Shown here: positions 23,787 through 36,674 of the stretch, in pieces | Numbering within the stretch: the stretch's first letter is position 1 | Layout: every line of letters starts with the position of its first letter | Assembly (NCBI GenBank): GCA_002150815.3 | Contig: NDFF03000001.1 | Span: 1 to 64,000, forward strand | From: Grammothele lineata | Lineage: Eukaryota > Basidiomycota > Agaricomycetes > Polyporales > Polyporaceae | DNA length: 64,000 bases | Reading direction: 5' to 3' | Translations under genes and position numbers: made by a program | The notes under the pieces: generated by a model | The model's database searches: none | Seen by the model: the letters and a program-made list of their open reading frames with translations, nothing else | What the model was told of the DNA's origin: nothing

Positions 23787-24691
23787 AGCTTGAGGCCTGA
23801 GGTTCGAAGCCTTGCGTTTTCCCTATCAAGTCTTCCTATGGCGCGTACTGCTAGGTTGTCAGCGATGCAGAATTTTCGTACTACGTAACTAATGGCCTAT
23901 GATGCCGCATGTATCTATACGCTTGGAAGACCGTCGCTAGTGGTTCTTGTAGAATACCTTGCTTTCGCTGCACTCGCTTTGAAACGGATTGAAGTCGCTC
24001 TGCCTAAATGTCCACGCGTAGTCTTGCAGATTCAAAACATGACTTCAGGATTTGCGAGTGCCGGGTTTCGAGATGAACGGAATCTTCCACCGCTCAATTG
24101 CGCAGAGCTTCGACTGGCTTATCTCTCACTGCAAAGGGCACTCCTCAGAATACATGTTTGAATAATTTGCTTACGTTCACGACCATCATCCTGTTCTCAC
24201 TCCGCACACATGATTGGCGCATTGGTTAATTCGGTAGTTTGGATCTGGCTGTGGCACTCGACTTGACAGTTAACGACTTGAGTGGCGCATAGACGATCGA
24301 TACTGGGCGGCACTTGAGCTTGAGTATCAGACGAGGTTGACGACTTTGAAGGCCATTTGGGCGCAACTGGTTAACAGTTTGCTTCAGACATCTTCTCTCG
24401 TTTGCTCATTCGAAGCGCTTGCTCTTCTGTTGAGGCGCACAAAGCACTCTGGTATGATACCAAGGGCTTGTGGAGGTGTCAACGGCCGCACTCATGCGGG
24501 TTGCGTCGTTGTTAGGAGGGAGAGTGCAGAGACGGGGGGACACCTCATCGGCGCCTGTACGGATATAAGACAGCCGGATTTGCTCTTGTTTGGCTTGAAT
24601 GGGCGTCTGAGAAATTCTGAATGCCTGCTCGGCGTGCAGAGACCGGTAACGTGCATCCACACCGTCTTGATCTTACGCAGGCTCTATCACT
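23787..24691. other. Intergenic, promoter side of RLP24
   Basis: About 0.9 kb. An ORF at 23892-24161 begins with ATG but shows no motif, splice site or codon bias and is not called. The rest presumably contains the 3' end of the small gene upstream and the RLP24 promoter. A GGTTCGAA loop near 23812 resembles a tRNA T-loop but has no acceptor stem. Confidence 0.4.
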
Positions 24692-25481
24692 ATGCGCGTT
24701 GAAAAGTGCTATTTCTGCTCTAAAAGCGTATATCCCGGCCACGGTGAGTTGCTCGCTCAAGCTCTTGTCACTCCAAGTCCTCATTGATCTCCAGGGAGCG
24801 CATTTGTCAGGAACGATGCTAAGGTCTTCCGGTTTTGCAGCTCAAAGTGAGTTCTCAACTTGCGTGAACTCTCCGTAGTTATCTCATACTCCTTTGGATC
24901 AGATGCAACAAAAACTTCAAGTATGACGCTCGCTTCATAGCCTGGTTTGTTGTTGAAACTAACCGGGTCTATAGGATGAAGCGTAATCCAAGGAAGGTGC
25001 GCTGGACGAAGGCGTTCCGGAAGGCTGCTGGGAAGGAGATGACTATCGTGAGTGCTCTGCGCATACTCTATATGAACTTTTGCCTATTGTATGTCCCAGG
25101 ACTCGACCATCGAGTTCGAGAAGAGGAGAAATGTCCCTGTTCGCTACAACCGCGAGCTTGTGCAAACAACAGTCAAGGCGATGAAGAGGATAGCGGAGAT
25201 CAAGCAGAAGCGCGAGCATGCTTTCTGGAAAAACAGGTGCGTACGCATTCTTCATTCGCCCCTACGCCTATCTGATATCCGGTAGGATGGCGGCGGCGAG
25301 GGAGAAACTCAAGACGCACAGACAGCGAAAGCTCGAGAAGACTGCTGTCAAGCTCATCCAGCCAATCACGCCGGAAGCGGAAAAACTCAGGGAGAAGATG
25401 GAGAAGATCAAAGTTTCCTCCAAGCCTCGCAGTGCTCTCATAGCAGGAGAGGGTCGATCAATGGGCATGGATCTCGACTAA
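24692..25481 (+). CDS. RLP24: 60S ribosome biogenesis protein Rlp24
   Basis: Essential nucleolar protein that holds the eL24 position on pre-60S particles until the AAA ATPase Drg1 removes it in the cytoplasm. The zinc-binding L24e fold is complete: [18 protein letters not shown] supplies two cysteines, and FCSSKCNKNF two more, the latter restored by splicing. Exon 1 is 24692-24743; further introns start at GTGAGT (near 24847), GTATGA (near 24929), GTGAGT (near 25049) and GTGCGT (near 25237). The long basic C-terminal part after the L24e domain, ending SMGMDLD, separates Rlp24 from ribosomal eL24 itself. It converges on ATG2, with 222 bases between the stop codons. Confidence 0.92.
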
Positions 25482-25703
25482 GCTCTTGTGTTTTTCATCC
25501 TTGCACACGTTATGTTCTCCCCTTTCTACACGTTTTCAAGTTTCGGAGTCTACCCGTGCTCAGTGTATTCCTATGTAATGTATTTGCGCATATGCTATGA
25601 GATGTGTCCCGATAATGTGTACCGATATGAAGCGTACAGATGTGCCAGTAAAAATACAATGAATAAGCGATCGTATGTGACGAAAGTTCCAAGACTCTAG
25701 ACT

Positions 25704-28700
25704 CTAGCGCTGCTTATATTTGGCCTCATTCTCCTGGCGAATATTGGGGTCCAGGGTATTCTGGAGACCGAGCAGTGTCTTACTTACGGCCTCCGTTGCA
25801 CCAATCATAGGTTTGAGGACCGCAATGGGAACAGCTCTCACGACGGCACGAACAGCACCCTGACATTGGTACCCAGTGAGTGTAGATAATGAATAGTGAT
25901 TAGTTCAGTGCACACCTCGTTGCCCGAGCGCTCGTATACTTCCATAGGTACCGCGAGAATAGTCTGAGCAGCAGAGCTGAGATTGCGCTTCAAGCTCTTG
26001 TAGGCGAATTGCACGCCCTCCTTCACGTTCACCGGCTGCTCCGCGTACTTGCTTATCAGCTCTCGCGTCTCATCGTCCAGCTCTTCGTCCTCCAACTCTA
26101 GTGGTATGGGGACCTGAACGGCCTCGGCGGTGACCTGGTCCTTGAATTGTCCCCCTAGGACCGTCTCAGCTTGTTCCAGGATAACTTGCGTGCCAGTAGC
26201 GAGGCGAGCACCGAGCTTGATCGCTTCCATCGCCGTTGACTTGATGAATGCGTTTGTACCCTTCTGAAGTCCTCTAACGACCCGCCCGTCCTTCTTATAT
26301 TGGGCAATGGGTAAGAGGACAAGATCGGCGACGCCTGAGCCGACATTGACAACTGAGCGAATAGGGGAGACGCCAGAGATGACGTCCACGAGCTGCGTTG
26401 CCTTGACATCTGGAGTCCAAAGGTCGTTGAGAAGGTCGAAGAATCGAGGCCACCCAGTAATCTGCAGCCTTCGTTAAAGTTTATCGATAGCTAGTCAAGC
26501 CCACGCGAACTCACTCCTTTCACCGTGATGTGTCGCAATGTCATTTCGGCACCATCGAAGTGGAAGAAGTTCATAAGCTCGATAGTGCGACCATCCCTCA
26601 AGGCTCGATAGTCAACCCGGCGTGGTTTATAGTCGAGCTTGATATCTACCGGGAAGACTTCGGCTTGTTCTGCGTTGAAGGTAAATGTTGACATCACGAT
26701 CATGAATACGACCGATACGTACGGAAGTATATATCATCCGATGAATCAGATTCTGCGGGCGGGGCGGCTTCGGGGTCTTTGAAGGCGAAGAACTGCTTGA
26801 GGAAGTCTAGTGCATCTTGGTCTACGTGGAGCCTTAACGGAAGGATCTTCGCCTTCGCTTGGTTTTAGTCCAGATACTACATGCGCTGAACGCATCACTT
26901 ACTCGGAGCCTTGCCTCTTCAGATGGGTGGCCCGGAACGGGGTTCAACGTTCGCAGCTCCACTCGAACCATGTTGGAGTCCGTCTCACGAACATTCCCGC
27001 GAGAATCCGTCCGTAGACTCGTCAAGAACTTCTTCCACGTCGACGTCTTGATGTGGTCAAGGATTTCCACGTCCCTCACAGTGGCGAAGACTCTGGAGAC
27101 AAGTGCTGCATCTGGACGATACTGGTCGAATTCAACGGTAAGGCTCATCAGCCGGAACTCAATACTCGGGCCCTTTGAGCGAAGGAGAGGCCTGCGGTGG
27201 GGTTTCGGTGTTTGTGAGAGAGCCCGGCCAGGCGAAGCTAGTGGCTGAGGCTTGAGAGATTGCCAGGAACTTTGGGTGTCGGTCTCAAACTCTTCATTCA
27301 GCTCCTCGTCGATTGCGGCTATAAGGGCTGTGGGCTCGAGCTCATCCACGTTGTGTTCTAGACCGATATAGACGGAGTTGAACAGAAGGGTGTTCGTCTC
27401 CTCCACGCTTGGATCGGGTGTCTGTCCACTAGCGACAAGCTGGCGAATCTTCTGGAGCTTGCGTCTCATCTCCTTGGCTTTCTCTTCAATGATCTTTCTG
27501 GTCCGGATCCAGTCGTAGCCGTCATACAGGTAGATCGTAGCGTTAAAATCTCGTACTCGCGCCTGGAACATGGTGTCTCCAAAGCTGATCATAGTTGTTA
27601 GGACAATGATATCGCAGAGAACATGGAGAGAAGACTGACCTTGCGGCTTCGCCGGGGTCAGGAGGGAGGGTCTCAAAGTAGTTCTCAACAATGTGCAAGC
27701 CTTCGGGCTTGAGCATTCTGATGGTCTCACCGCCGAATGCTGACGTAACGCCCTGTGGTCGCTCGGCGCCCATGTTTGTATATGAAGAGTCCATATCTGA
27801 CTCGTCGAACTCATCGTCACTGAGCTCACGAAGGCCGGCCGCGGTACCAAATGACTCATCCAAGTAGTCTGGATTGGTCGGCAGGTCGTCCTCAATCATG
27901 TCAGGCGCTGCTCCTACTTCGGGCAACCGTCGGAAGGCTTGTTCATCAAGAGATGCTGCAGTGCAAGATGATTTTTTCGTTCAACCTGTAAAGCGCACGA
28001 AACTCACCCAGAAGACCAGGTGCAGCCACAGACTTCTCACTGACATGGGTAGGCTCACGCTTTCGTTTGGGTTCTGGTGGTCTGTATAGGCAGACGTCAA
28101 ACACTAGCCACACGCGCCAACCCAGATCGCGGACATACCCTTGATTGGGCGGTTTAAAGACCGACGCCACGTTACCAATGAAGGTACCTAGCACACCCAT
28201 CGTATCGGCACACATGTGCAAGTAAACGTCCCCTCGGTCAACGAACAGCTTATTCAATCGTGAGTGACTCGCGCGGCGTCGTCAGACAAGTTCACTTACT
28301 CGCATATCAGGAGGCTTCAGTGACGTGTCCTGGCGAAAGGTCAAGACGAGGTCCACGATTTCCGCCACGAGAGCATATTTATGACTCTGCATACGAGGTA
28401 AGGAATCAATCATTTAAAGACTGCAGCGACCTACCTTCCAGAATGCGGCCCCTGAAGGGGTAGAGCGCCGAGGTGTGCTGGCCTCCTCGCCGCTATCTGA
28501 GACGTCGTCCAGCAACAGGAGCGAGAATGACGGTAGTGACAGATTCATGATCGTAATCGGCAAGTTGCCCTCAATCACCGTGGAGAACTCTAATTCTCCT
28601 ATGTATGACAAGAGAGCTCCTTTATGTGCCGGCGCGAATAAGCGAATTGAAGTATCATGAACCTTGAGATTCACTCGGGTACGCTCACTAGGGACCACTT

Positions 28701-31700
28701 GCTCGAAGGCCTGTGGAAACATATAGAACGGCGTATCAATCATATGAGATAGAAGCGACTCACTCCTGGAGGTGCCTTGAAAAATCTGCCTAGATCGGCC
28801 GCCCATTGGATGTCCGGATAGAAGTTGTACGTTATCCCTGATAGGGTTACTCTCACTCTAGATTCTTTCGCTGTGGTCTCCGGAACGACAAGCGAGGTAA
28901 ATCGTAATTTGAAGGCGGACCGGGGGGACGTAGCCTGCAAAGCTCTCTGTCAAACGTCGACATTTGTGACACCGTATGACAGCATACCAGCGAGTGCGGA
29001 GTCGTAAGAGACAAGAAACAGTCACGACCAGAGGACGTGGTGTTGTAGACATCCAGATCCATCACTCCGACCGTAATCACCGTTTCATCCTTGGGAGGAG
29101 CGTAAGTAGTCGTGTGGAGCCTATTGCAAACCCGACTCACCTTGCCCTCCGGCTTGAGTTCAAGCAAAACATCGACGTCAGAAGCAGCAATGTCAAACGG
29201 TCGAACGATTTCGCCCGCCTCGCCTCTGGGAACAAGGAGCCTAACGGCGACTACGACGCGATTACTCCAGGTGTGCTTGATCAATGCATCTCAACTTCAA
29301 CACACCTTCTGTAACGGCGATCTTCACTGCGGTCTCGCTTCGGGGCTCTTGCTTCGCCCTCATAGTATTCGCCAGGCTGGTTGCACCGCTCTCCGTGCCG
29401 CTTCCCGCAGTACTCGTCCGAGCAAAGTATCGGCTACCGATTAAACTGGAATCTCCGCTTCCTGCTTTTTTGGTCCGTGCGTCTGACCCGTGCTGCTCCG
29501 CAAACGCGAGCTCTGCTAGTTGAGTAAGGTCGTCTGCCCACAGTTGCAAACCGTCAATGGCGGACTTCGATAACTCAACATGGATCGAAGGTAAGTCAAT
29601 CGCGACAGCTGTGGGGCTAGTGGCACCAGGTACACCGGCTGTGCAACTGACTACCAATTGTGGACGGATACTCTGACTCGTTTCGTCTCGTGTTGGGGGC
29701 GTCCCTACACCAAACTGATAGCCCTGGTGTCCGGAAGCGGCGAGAGGTCCAAGAGAGAGGATTGCATGGGCTTTGGATTCGCCACTTGACGCATACGCGA
29801 TAACGATCCGTTTCCAGCTCGCTCCTAAGAGAGTGTCTTGCTCTTTGCGAAGGTTATGAGACGCCTCAGGGCCGTATATCTCCTCCGCTGTACTGAACCT
29901 GGCTGTTGGTGCAGGGTCCGGTTCCGGTTTCCCTCCTGGAAATAGGTGCAGGTCGTGTAAGTCGACGACTAAGGCCCCCGAGCGAGAGGATTTTCTCGGG
30001 GGCGGTGGTACGCGAATCTCGACACGCAGAACAGGTAGGATAACGGAAACGGCAAAGGGCACAGTCTTCTGCTTCATTTTCCGCTACAGGCACAATTAGA
30101 TTAAAGAATGCAAGTATGCGAGAGGGCCTCACTTTTGAATGGCGACCAGTCGGAGTACTAGGATTCCGACTCTGCGTGCGCTCTCGATAATCATACCCGA
30201 GATCGAGGTCCTTCAGCACGAGCTGTTCAAGGCGCCGACGCTCTCTCATATGCTCCGCTTCGCGATCATCAGCACGCGGCGTGGACGGACGATCTTCCTC
30301 GTCGATATCCCCGCCGTCGCTGTCGAGGACAATAGGCATTTGCGCCATGTCGGACTGACGCGAACTTGTGAGTTCCTCTACAAATTGGAGCAGTTCGCTC
30401 TTGCTTGAAGGCCCAGGCGAGAGCATCATTCCCGTATCTAGGAAGACGTGGAAGGACGCAAGCAAAACGAGAAGCTCCGAACGTGCGTTCCGAGAGGCAG
30501 AGCTGTTGAACTTGATGGACAACGCCAGGGCGGGTGGTTGCAGCGAAGTTCGTTCTCGCTCGATCGGCGATGGTGAGATTCCCGCCGACAGTCCTACTAT
30601 TCCTAGGTTTCCAGGGGAGGACGGTAGGAAAATTGGAGCATCACGGGCGAATGGCGGACTTGAAGGCTTCGGCAGGTCCCCAGTTCTCGTAGGCGGCACC
30701 GATATCTGTCCGCCATGAACGAAGGGTGATGGTATACGTCCATGTTGTCCTGGCTTCGTTCGCCAAGCGGAGAGCTTCGCTGTCGGATTCCCCTGTGCGG
30801 AATCTGTCCAATCATGAACGTCGAATGTTGGCAGCTCGCTGCCAGCAGTGGAATATTGAGCCGGAAGGCGAGGGTCGGTGATGAGGATCGGAGACGCCGA
30901 CATTTCCATGTTATTTCCATCGCGGGGCAGGAAAACGAACGCTGAGATCTCGGAAATAGAAAGTGACATTGATATGGAGGGTGGTGCTCGACGTGTGGGC
31001 GTGCCCATGCCTTCGGCAGCCTCAGGTGCCTTCAGGGACGCAGAGCAATTGATGCTCTCTAGATGCACCCTGCTGTACCCCAGGGGGAGTCGAGGGGGAA
31101 CCAGCGGCCGGGAGAAGTATTCGGTCAACGCGTCGTCTGGACTGGAGGCGGATGTGCGGAAAGATGGAAGGAGGAGCAGGACAACACCTCGTATCCGGAC
31201 ACAGCCTTCAATATCATCGAATGGTAGGGGCAGTCCGTTATCGCTGGTCTTCGCCGTTGGAGCAGAGGAACGGGAACTGTGAGAGGACCACAAGTCTGCA
31301 ATGTCGATGATGCTCCGTATTTGCCGTGCAGTCAGAGCACATGCAACGACGCCTAACGTTAGCTCTATTCGGACCTTCTCCTGGCTACTTTGCTTGCTTG
31401 ATCCCTCCGCGGTCGGATGTGCAGTCGTCGGACGCTGCTCGTTCGACCGGGTCGGCGTTTCAGGAGCGAGGGGAGAATGCCTCGTCTGGCGGATCGGGGG
31501 AGGTGTCGTCAAACGAATCTCGATGGGTTCCGAGCCGAGAGACAAAACAGTCTCGTCTTCGACCTCAAGGGTACGATTAAATGGACGGCCCTTGGCCGGG
31601 AACGATGTTGTGGGCTCTGACACATTGGATGGCGATGGAAGGTCAGAGGCTTCAACAGACACATCTATCGGTAGACTTGTGGTTTGAGGCGACACTGAGT

Positions 31701-33155
31701 GGGAGTCCTCGACAAGCCCCGGAAGTTGATCCGGCGTCTGGACAACTGGCGACGATGTAACGGGTCCCGCCGCAGTCTGTGTCGTCCCAAGAGGCACCGG
31801 CGCACCCCCAACCGGTTCGGTGGAGATAGTGAGAGTGTGATCATCGAAAGGGGGCACACAGGATAGGGTTTCGCTACGGGGATGAGACAATGACTCCTCC
31901 ATTTCCGGGATATCATCCAGGGCAACGTCTCCGCCAGAGGAAGAGACGGCACTTTGGTACATGCTACTAGCAACGGAGCTTGTAGGAGATATGGGGCGTG
32001 GAGGGAGGACCGCCATGGACTGCGACATGTACATTTGAGTGTCCTCGTCAAGAGACGATGATTCGGAATATGGGGACGACGGTTCCACTTCAACTGTCAG
32101 TGTCGAATCGACCAAAGGAGATCCGCTTGTGGTGGGCAGCTCCAATGGGCGCTCCGTTGAAGGAAAACTTGTTGTAAGAGGGATGGTGGGAGACAAAGTC
32201 TTGGGAGTCGACGCAGGGGTAGATGCCGGAGAGTATGCCGTAAGAGGACGAGGGCTCATCGGGCGAAGACAGCGAGTAGTAACGGTAACGCCGGAGATGG
32301 TGACCTTCCGTACCTCGCCAGTAGGACCAGCATCCATTGGTGGTGATGAGGACGGGAGGACTACCGGTGACTCCGTTCCATAGCGTATTTCCGGCACGAT
32401 GAGCGTGATGCTCGCCTGTTGCGGATTGACTATCGTGATCCTCGTATCTGCTGCATCGAATTGGAACCGAGCAAGGAGGCGTTCTATGAGTGTTGCGAAT
32501 ATAGAAACCCCAGGAGGATCAGCTTCATTGAAGTGAACCTCTTCCTCCGAAAAGAAGGGATCAAGCCCTCCGGGTACGTTCTCCTCGGGTCTAGAGGACG
32601 CGGAAGTGCTCAGCTCAGGATGAAAGGATTCTCGGAGCGTAGCTTCTTCGTTTGGACTGAGTTCTTCATGTACGAACGTCTCTGCTACAGAGGCAACAGA
32701 CTCCGCGAGATTATCCACAAACGGGCGCTCAGGTTGAGGTTGGACGGTGGGGTCTAGATAGAATGTCAAGTGAAGGGACTCGAGGGACAGGCCAACCGAT
32801 GATGTGAGGGGATTAGGCCATGGGATGCGGGCGGTGACCTTGCCAACAGAGCCGTCGTGTAGCCGTATTGGCAAGGCTGAGATGAGAGCGTTGATGGCCT
32901 GTAACTTTAGTATAGCGTTGATTGTAAGCATGAGTGGCGAGAACTGACCTCATTGCTGAGTTCAAGATCTCGGACCTGAACATAACCTGAACCAATCTGC
33001 GAATCGACTTGCTGAATGTCAAGCTGGCCCGGTTTGAGAAAGTGGCCGAGGGACTGCTTGAGGGCAAATGATATGAAGCGCTTCTGGATGCTTGCGGGAA
33101 GGGCGAAGTCAATGGACGGAAGTGAGGGCAGCCAAGAGGAGAATGAAGGAAACAT
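25704..33155 (-). CDS. ATG2: Autophagy-related lipid-transfer protein Atg2
   Basis: Rod-shaped lipid-transfer protein that works with Atg9 and Atg18 at the contact between the ER and the growing autophagosome. The N-terminal chorein motif is recognisable ([15 protein letters not shown], then [13 protein letters not shown], 32960-33155). The C-terminal Atg2 signature appears as [20 protein letters not shown] and [20 protein letters not shown] (26170-26370), and the protein ends NEAKYKQR. The middle contains long S/P/T-rich disordered stretches (about 30500-32700). Short introns break it into about a dozen exons; the estimated length of 2,200-2,300 residues fits the family. The ATG at 33155 ([10 protein letters not shown]) is preferred; five codons upstream the frame opens with GTG. 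It is divergent from the CE16 esterase. Confidence 0.93.
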
Positions 33156-33774
33156 TGTCGTGATGCGCACAAGTACAGATGGATGTCGACGAGAGCAGAG
33201 AGAAAGCGAGAAGATCGTGCGTCAAGCAGAGTCCATGTATGCGTCAACGAAGTCGTGGATAAGCGTTGGACGTGGTGGCAAGGACGGCGGCGGAGGACGA
33301 CAGGGCGAGGTGTGCGGGCGGTGGAGGCGGCATTGCGCACATCTCACGTGGCTAGATCTAATCGACGATTGCCCCGCATGCGGGCGCTCCGTAGCCCGGT
33401 GTGTGGCAGGACCAAATTTGGACGAGTCGCTCGACCGCCATCTCGATTCTCGGCGTATGCGCGAGCCGCTGCTGCCAGCCGCCTGATTAATATTGGCCAG
33501 GTGTGCAAGTCTCAAACCTAGGAGTACTAGTTCCAGTCCACAGGCCATGGGGCCATCCAGGGCAAGCGGCCAATAAACTGCCGCCTGCACCTCCAGTGGC
33601 CCGGGCCCGGGCCCGTGAGTCCGCGGCAGAATGCTGGCCTCGAAGACGTGCTCTCGCCCTTCAGGAGACCTTCAGGCTCATATCCTGCCTCTCTTCTACA
33701 ACCCTCTCCGTCCGTGGCCAGCTCGCCCTTCCCTGCGTGACTTTCCCGTCGACAATCCTCGTATAGCTGCAGAC
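33156..33774. other. Divergent promoter region of ATG2 and the esterase
   Basis: About 620 bases. Several overlapping GC-rich ORFs occur on both strands without motifs or splice structure and are treated as chance. A palindromic GGGCCCGGGCCC run lies at about 33600-33615. No known regulatory consensus was recognised. Confidence 0.4.
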
Positions 33775-34871
33775 ATGAATGTCACCGGCCCAACCTGGCG
33801 GGGCTTCTCGTATCTGAGGCATTTGGTGATCTTGTAGGATCTTCGTGGATACTCCCGGTGCTCGATTTAACCCCCTTCCCCATCATGTCACTCTAGCGGC
33901 GACTCCTACTCAGCCGTCGGCTACGAATACAACAAACGAGACGTCTATCCTTCCGATGACCTCCCCCTTGGCATCGAGTATCCCGGTGTCACCTGGGCAG
34001 GTGCAGGCATGGCCAACTGGGTGGGGCACCTCATCACAGAGTACACTTACAGCCGCCTTCTTGTCTACGACTACGCCATCGGCGGTGATACCGTTGCTGG
34101 CGTACAGAGACAGATCCGTGTCAACTTCCAGCCTCGTGTCGGCGAGAAGCCCTCGTGGGCTCCCTGGACGGCTGAAGACTCTCTCTTCAGTGAGACGATC
34201 TTCCAGCCACTCCGCTCAACTGAACATCCGTTCTGACGCCGACTTTCCCCAAAGTTACTTGGATCGGGATCAATGATTGCGGGTGAGTTCACTCGCACGT
34301 TCGTTCCATCCTGCGGTTGGCGTTGATTGTGTTCCGGCCTAAGAAGACGGGAAACCGATAGCTTGCCGAGAGCCGTCGAAGACCTCTTTGACGAACAGGA
34401 ATGTCTATACGCCATGGGCGCTCGCAACTTCCTCTTCATTGACGTACCCCCGATCCATCGCTCACCAGTCGGTGCGCAAGCTCGTTTGACTCTTTTGCAA
34501 AGTTACTGAGCGCGGGACTCATAGGGATATCGTTTTCTGGAGTGGACCCCGACTTCCATCGAGCTTTTGAAGTTTGGAACGAGCTTTTACGCGAACGCAT
34601 CTCGAAATTTATTGCAGCACATCCAGGAGTCACCACGTTTCTCTTCTCGTCATGGGACACCTTCACGCGAGTATTGGACGATCCCGTAGGACACGGGTTC
34701 GGCCCGGAGCATGTAGGACGCGCTGGCGGCGACATCTGGACGGATGGCCTACATCCTTCGTCCAGGATGCACGACTGGATCGCCCACGACCTCTCCAGGT
34801 TCCTCAGCGCTCAGCCTCCTTATGACTCGTTAGCACGGTTAGGAAACACGACGGGTACTACACCAACATAA
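33775..34871 (+). CDS. SGNH/GDSL esterase, carbohydrate esterase family 16-like
   Basis: Predicted acetylesterase acting on acetylated sugars or xylo-oligosaccharides. Exon 1 (33775-33836 or so) begins MNVTGPTWRGFSYL. Splicing over GTAGGA...TCTAG restores VIFGDSYSAVGY, containing the nucleophile serine. The next blocks are present: GGDTVAG, TWIGINDCG (G-x-N-D, restored by an intron at about 34199-34255) and WTDGLHPS with the catalytic Asp and His. The protein ends TGTTPT at about 310 residues. There is no signal peptide at the chosen start, so it may be intracellular or an upstream exon may be missing. The exon borders between 34490 and 34545 are uncertain. It converges on the divergent RPA2 copy, with 115 bases between stops. 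Confidence 0.8.
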
Positions 34872-34986
34872 CCATCATTCGACCGATTTTTCTACTGTTA
34901 TATAGGATCACACTTGGATCAAGGGGGACTCCGGGGACGCCCTATGTACTCAGGCTCCTCATGTCACTAATACCGTCATAGACATG

Positions 34987-36409
34987 CTAGAATCTATTTG
35001 GGTAATGACTGGTTTTCTTGACGTAGTGACTCTCATCGATCGTCGTCTCGATGTCGCCCTTCTCGACGAGGAAATCGAGAGCCGCACTGTAGGGAGGTTG
35101 AGTCTACTGTCCAGGAGGGCACTCGAGTTACGGGCTCGCCTGATCTGTTCTGGGGTTACATCATAGTGGCTAACGCCTTGTGTGACCGCGACTACGCTTT
35201 GTCCCTGCTTGGAGGTAGACCCGTTGAAGACTTGAAGAAGAACTGCTCGCTGCAGCACAGTATAATCCGCGAACGGGTCCCTTTTAATCCCCGAAGCGCG
35301 CCGAGGGGTGCCTCCTGCTACAAAGGAGTGGACATCTAAGTTACATGCATCGTGAATCGTGCGAAGGGAGTTCATATCACCCGCTTGTTCTTGTTCAACC
35401 TGCGGCTGAGAAGCGACGGCCCGAGGATATTGCACCGAGCTTACTTCATGGACGGGCGGTGTGGACGTAGACGCTCGGGGGGATGGTGTCGTAGGAACTT
35501 GTTTGTGACCCCCAAGTTTTTGCGCAGGGTGGAAATCGGAGGGCGCTTGGACAGTGTGTTGGACAGACGGTATTGATGAGCTGGGTGACATCGGTGTGGC
35601 ACGTTGACCGTCCCTTCGCGGTGGCGTCTGGTCCCCTCGATAAGGCGTTGCGGGAGGGCTCCGCGCTGTAGTATTATTCGCCCTAGCCAAGTTGTTTGGA
35701 ACACGGATCGCGGCGGTGTACGCCGCCTTTCTGACAGAAGTGGGCTACGAAGAGTATTTTGTTGGGTCCATGTAGGGCAACAGGAGACATTCATGAGCTC
35801 ACCGGCGGCCCGCGCTCGTAACAGAGCGTCACATATGCCACCTCGAGTATATGATACCACAAACGATGCGCAACATCGGTCACTTTTTGTATATGCTTCA
35901 CTTTGAGGGCGTTTTTGGCCTCCTGGGATCGTCGGTCGAGCGTCCCGATGATCTGAACATACAACTGGGGATCGTCTTCGGGCATTTCTACCAGAACTTC
36001 TTCGCGCCATTGCGTGGCTACGATGAGTTTAAAGCCCGTTCCGTCCTCGAGGTCGTACATGACTGTTTTCTCGAACGTGCGGACGCGGATTGCGTGGGCT
36101 ACTAGCAAAACCTATGATGGATGACAATGAGCCGCCCGCTCGCGCTGGTCCGAGATCTGACGAGCCCTACGCGATCGACTCCGATCCCGTCTATTTCGAA
36201 AGGGGCGGCTGAATGGGCTCGTGTTGCGTCGAGGAGCTGATGGATCGTGACCGGCCGTATGCCTTCGTGAGAAGAGCTGCGCTATGGTCGAGTCAATTCG
36301 CCGTCTGAGCAGTTATTCGGGGTGGAGAGTGCTCGCATAGCTAACTTACCAAGTCAGCGATGGACTGGTCGGGGCCGACTGATTCACCGGCGTGAGCGGA
36401 GTAATTCAT
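34987..36409 (-). CDS. Divergent RPA2-family protein (second copy)
   Basis: A single-strand DNA-binding protein related to the 32-kDa subunit of replication protein A. Exon 1 gives MNYSAHAGESVGPDQSIADL; the spliced sequence continues RSSSHEGIRPVTIHQLLDA and an OB-fold with DLEDGTGFKLIVATQW and VAYVTLCYERGP, matching DGTAQFEARHW and VAVTTLVFERGP of the neighbouring RPA2. A winged helix closes the protein: LDFLVEKGDIETTIDESHY, parallel to LEELMDQGHVYTTIDESHF next door. Between OB-fold and winged helix lies a linker of over 100 residues rich in SP and TP sites, which the canonical copy lacks. The last intron (35087-35139) uses a GC donor at the same position as the GT donor of the paralogue. Stn1, which has a similar fold, is an alternative. 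Confidence 0.75.
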
Positions 36410-36674
36410 AACGGTGGCTGTAGCTGGGGAGGGGGTCAGAGATGGTTTAGTTCACTGGTACTTGAGCGAATGGCAGGTAAGCCTTCGGAGTCTTCCGACC
36501 CAGAAACACGTAATCGAGCGCAGGGAACTTGTCCTGCAGCACTATCTGGAAGTTGTTGCTGCAGGATACGTGGAAACGACGTAATGACGAGTAGCAAACA
36601 AAGCACTCTTGAATATAGAGATCCAACAAGAGATAGCGACGATCAGAGCAATACAATACATGGTTTCTGGATCC

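Noticed and set aside
23800..23830. Possible tRNA T-loop (GGTTCGAA)
   Set aside because: Only a weak T-stem with G-T pairs is present; no acceptor stem, anticodon arm or D-arm could be found around it.
33600..33615. GGGCCCGGGCCC palindrome
   Set aside because: Simple GC palindrome in a GC-rich promoter; no known factor site or repeat family could be tied to it.
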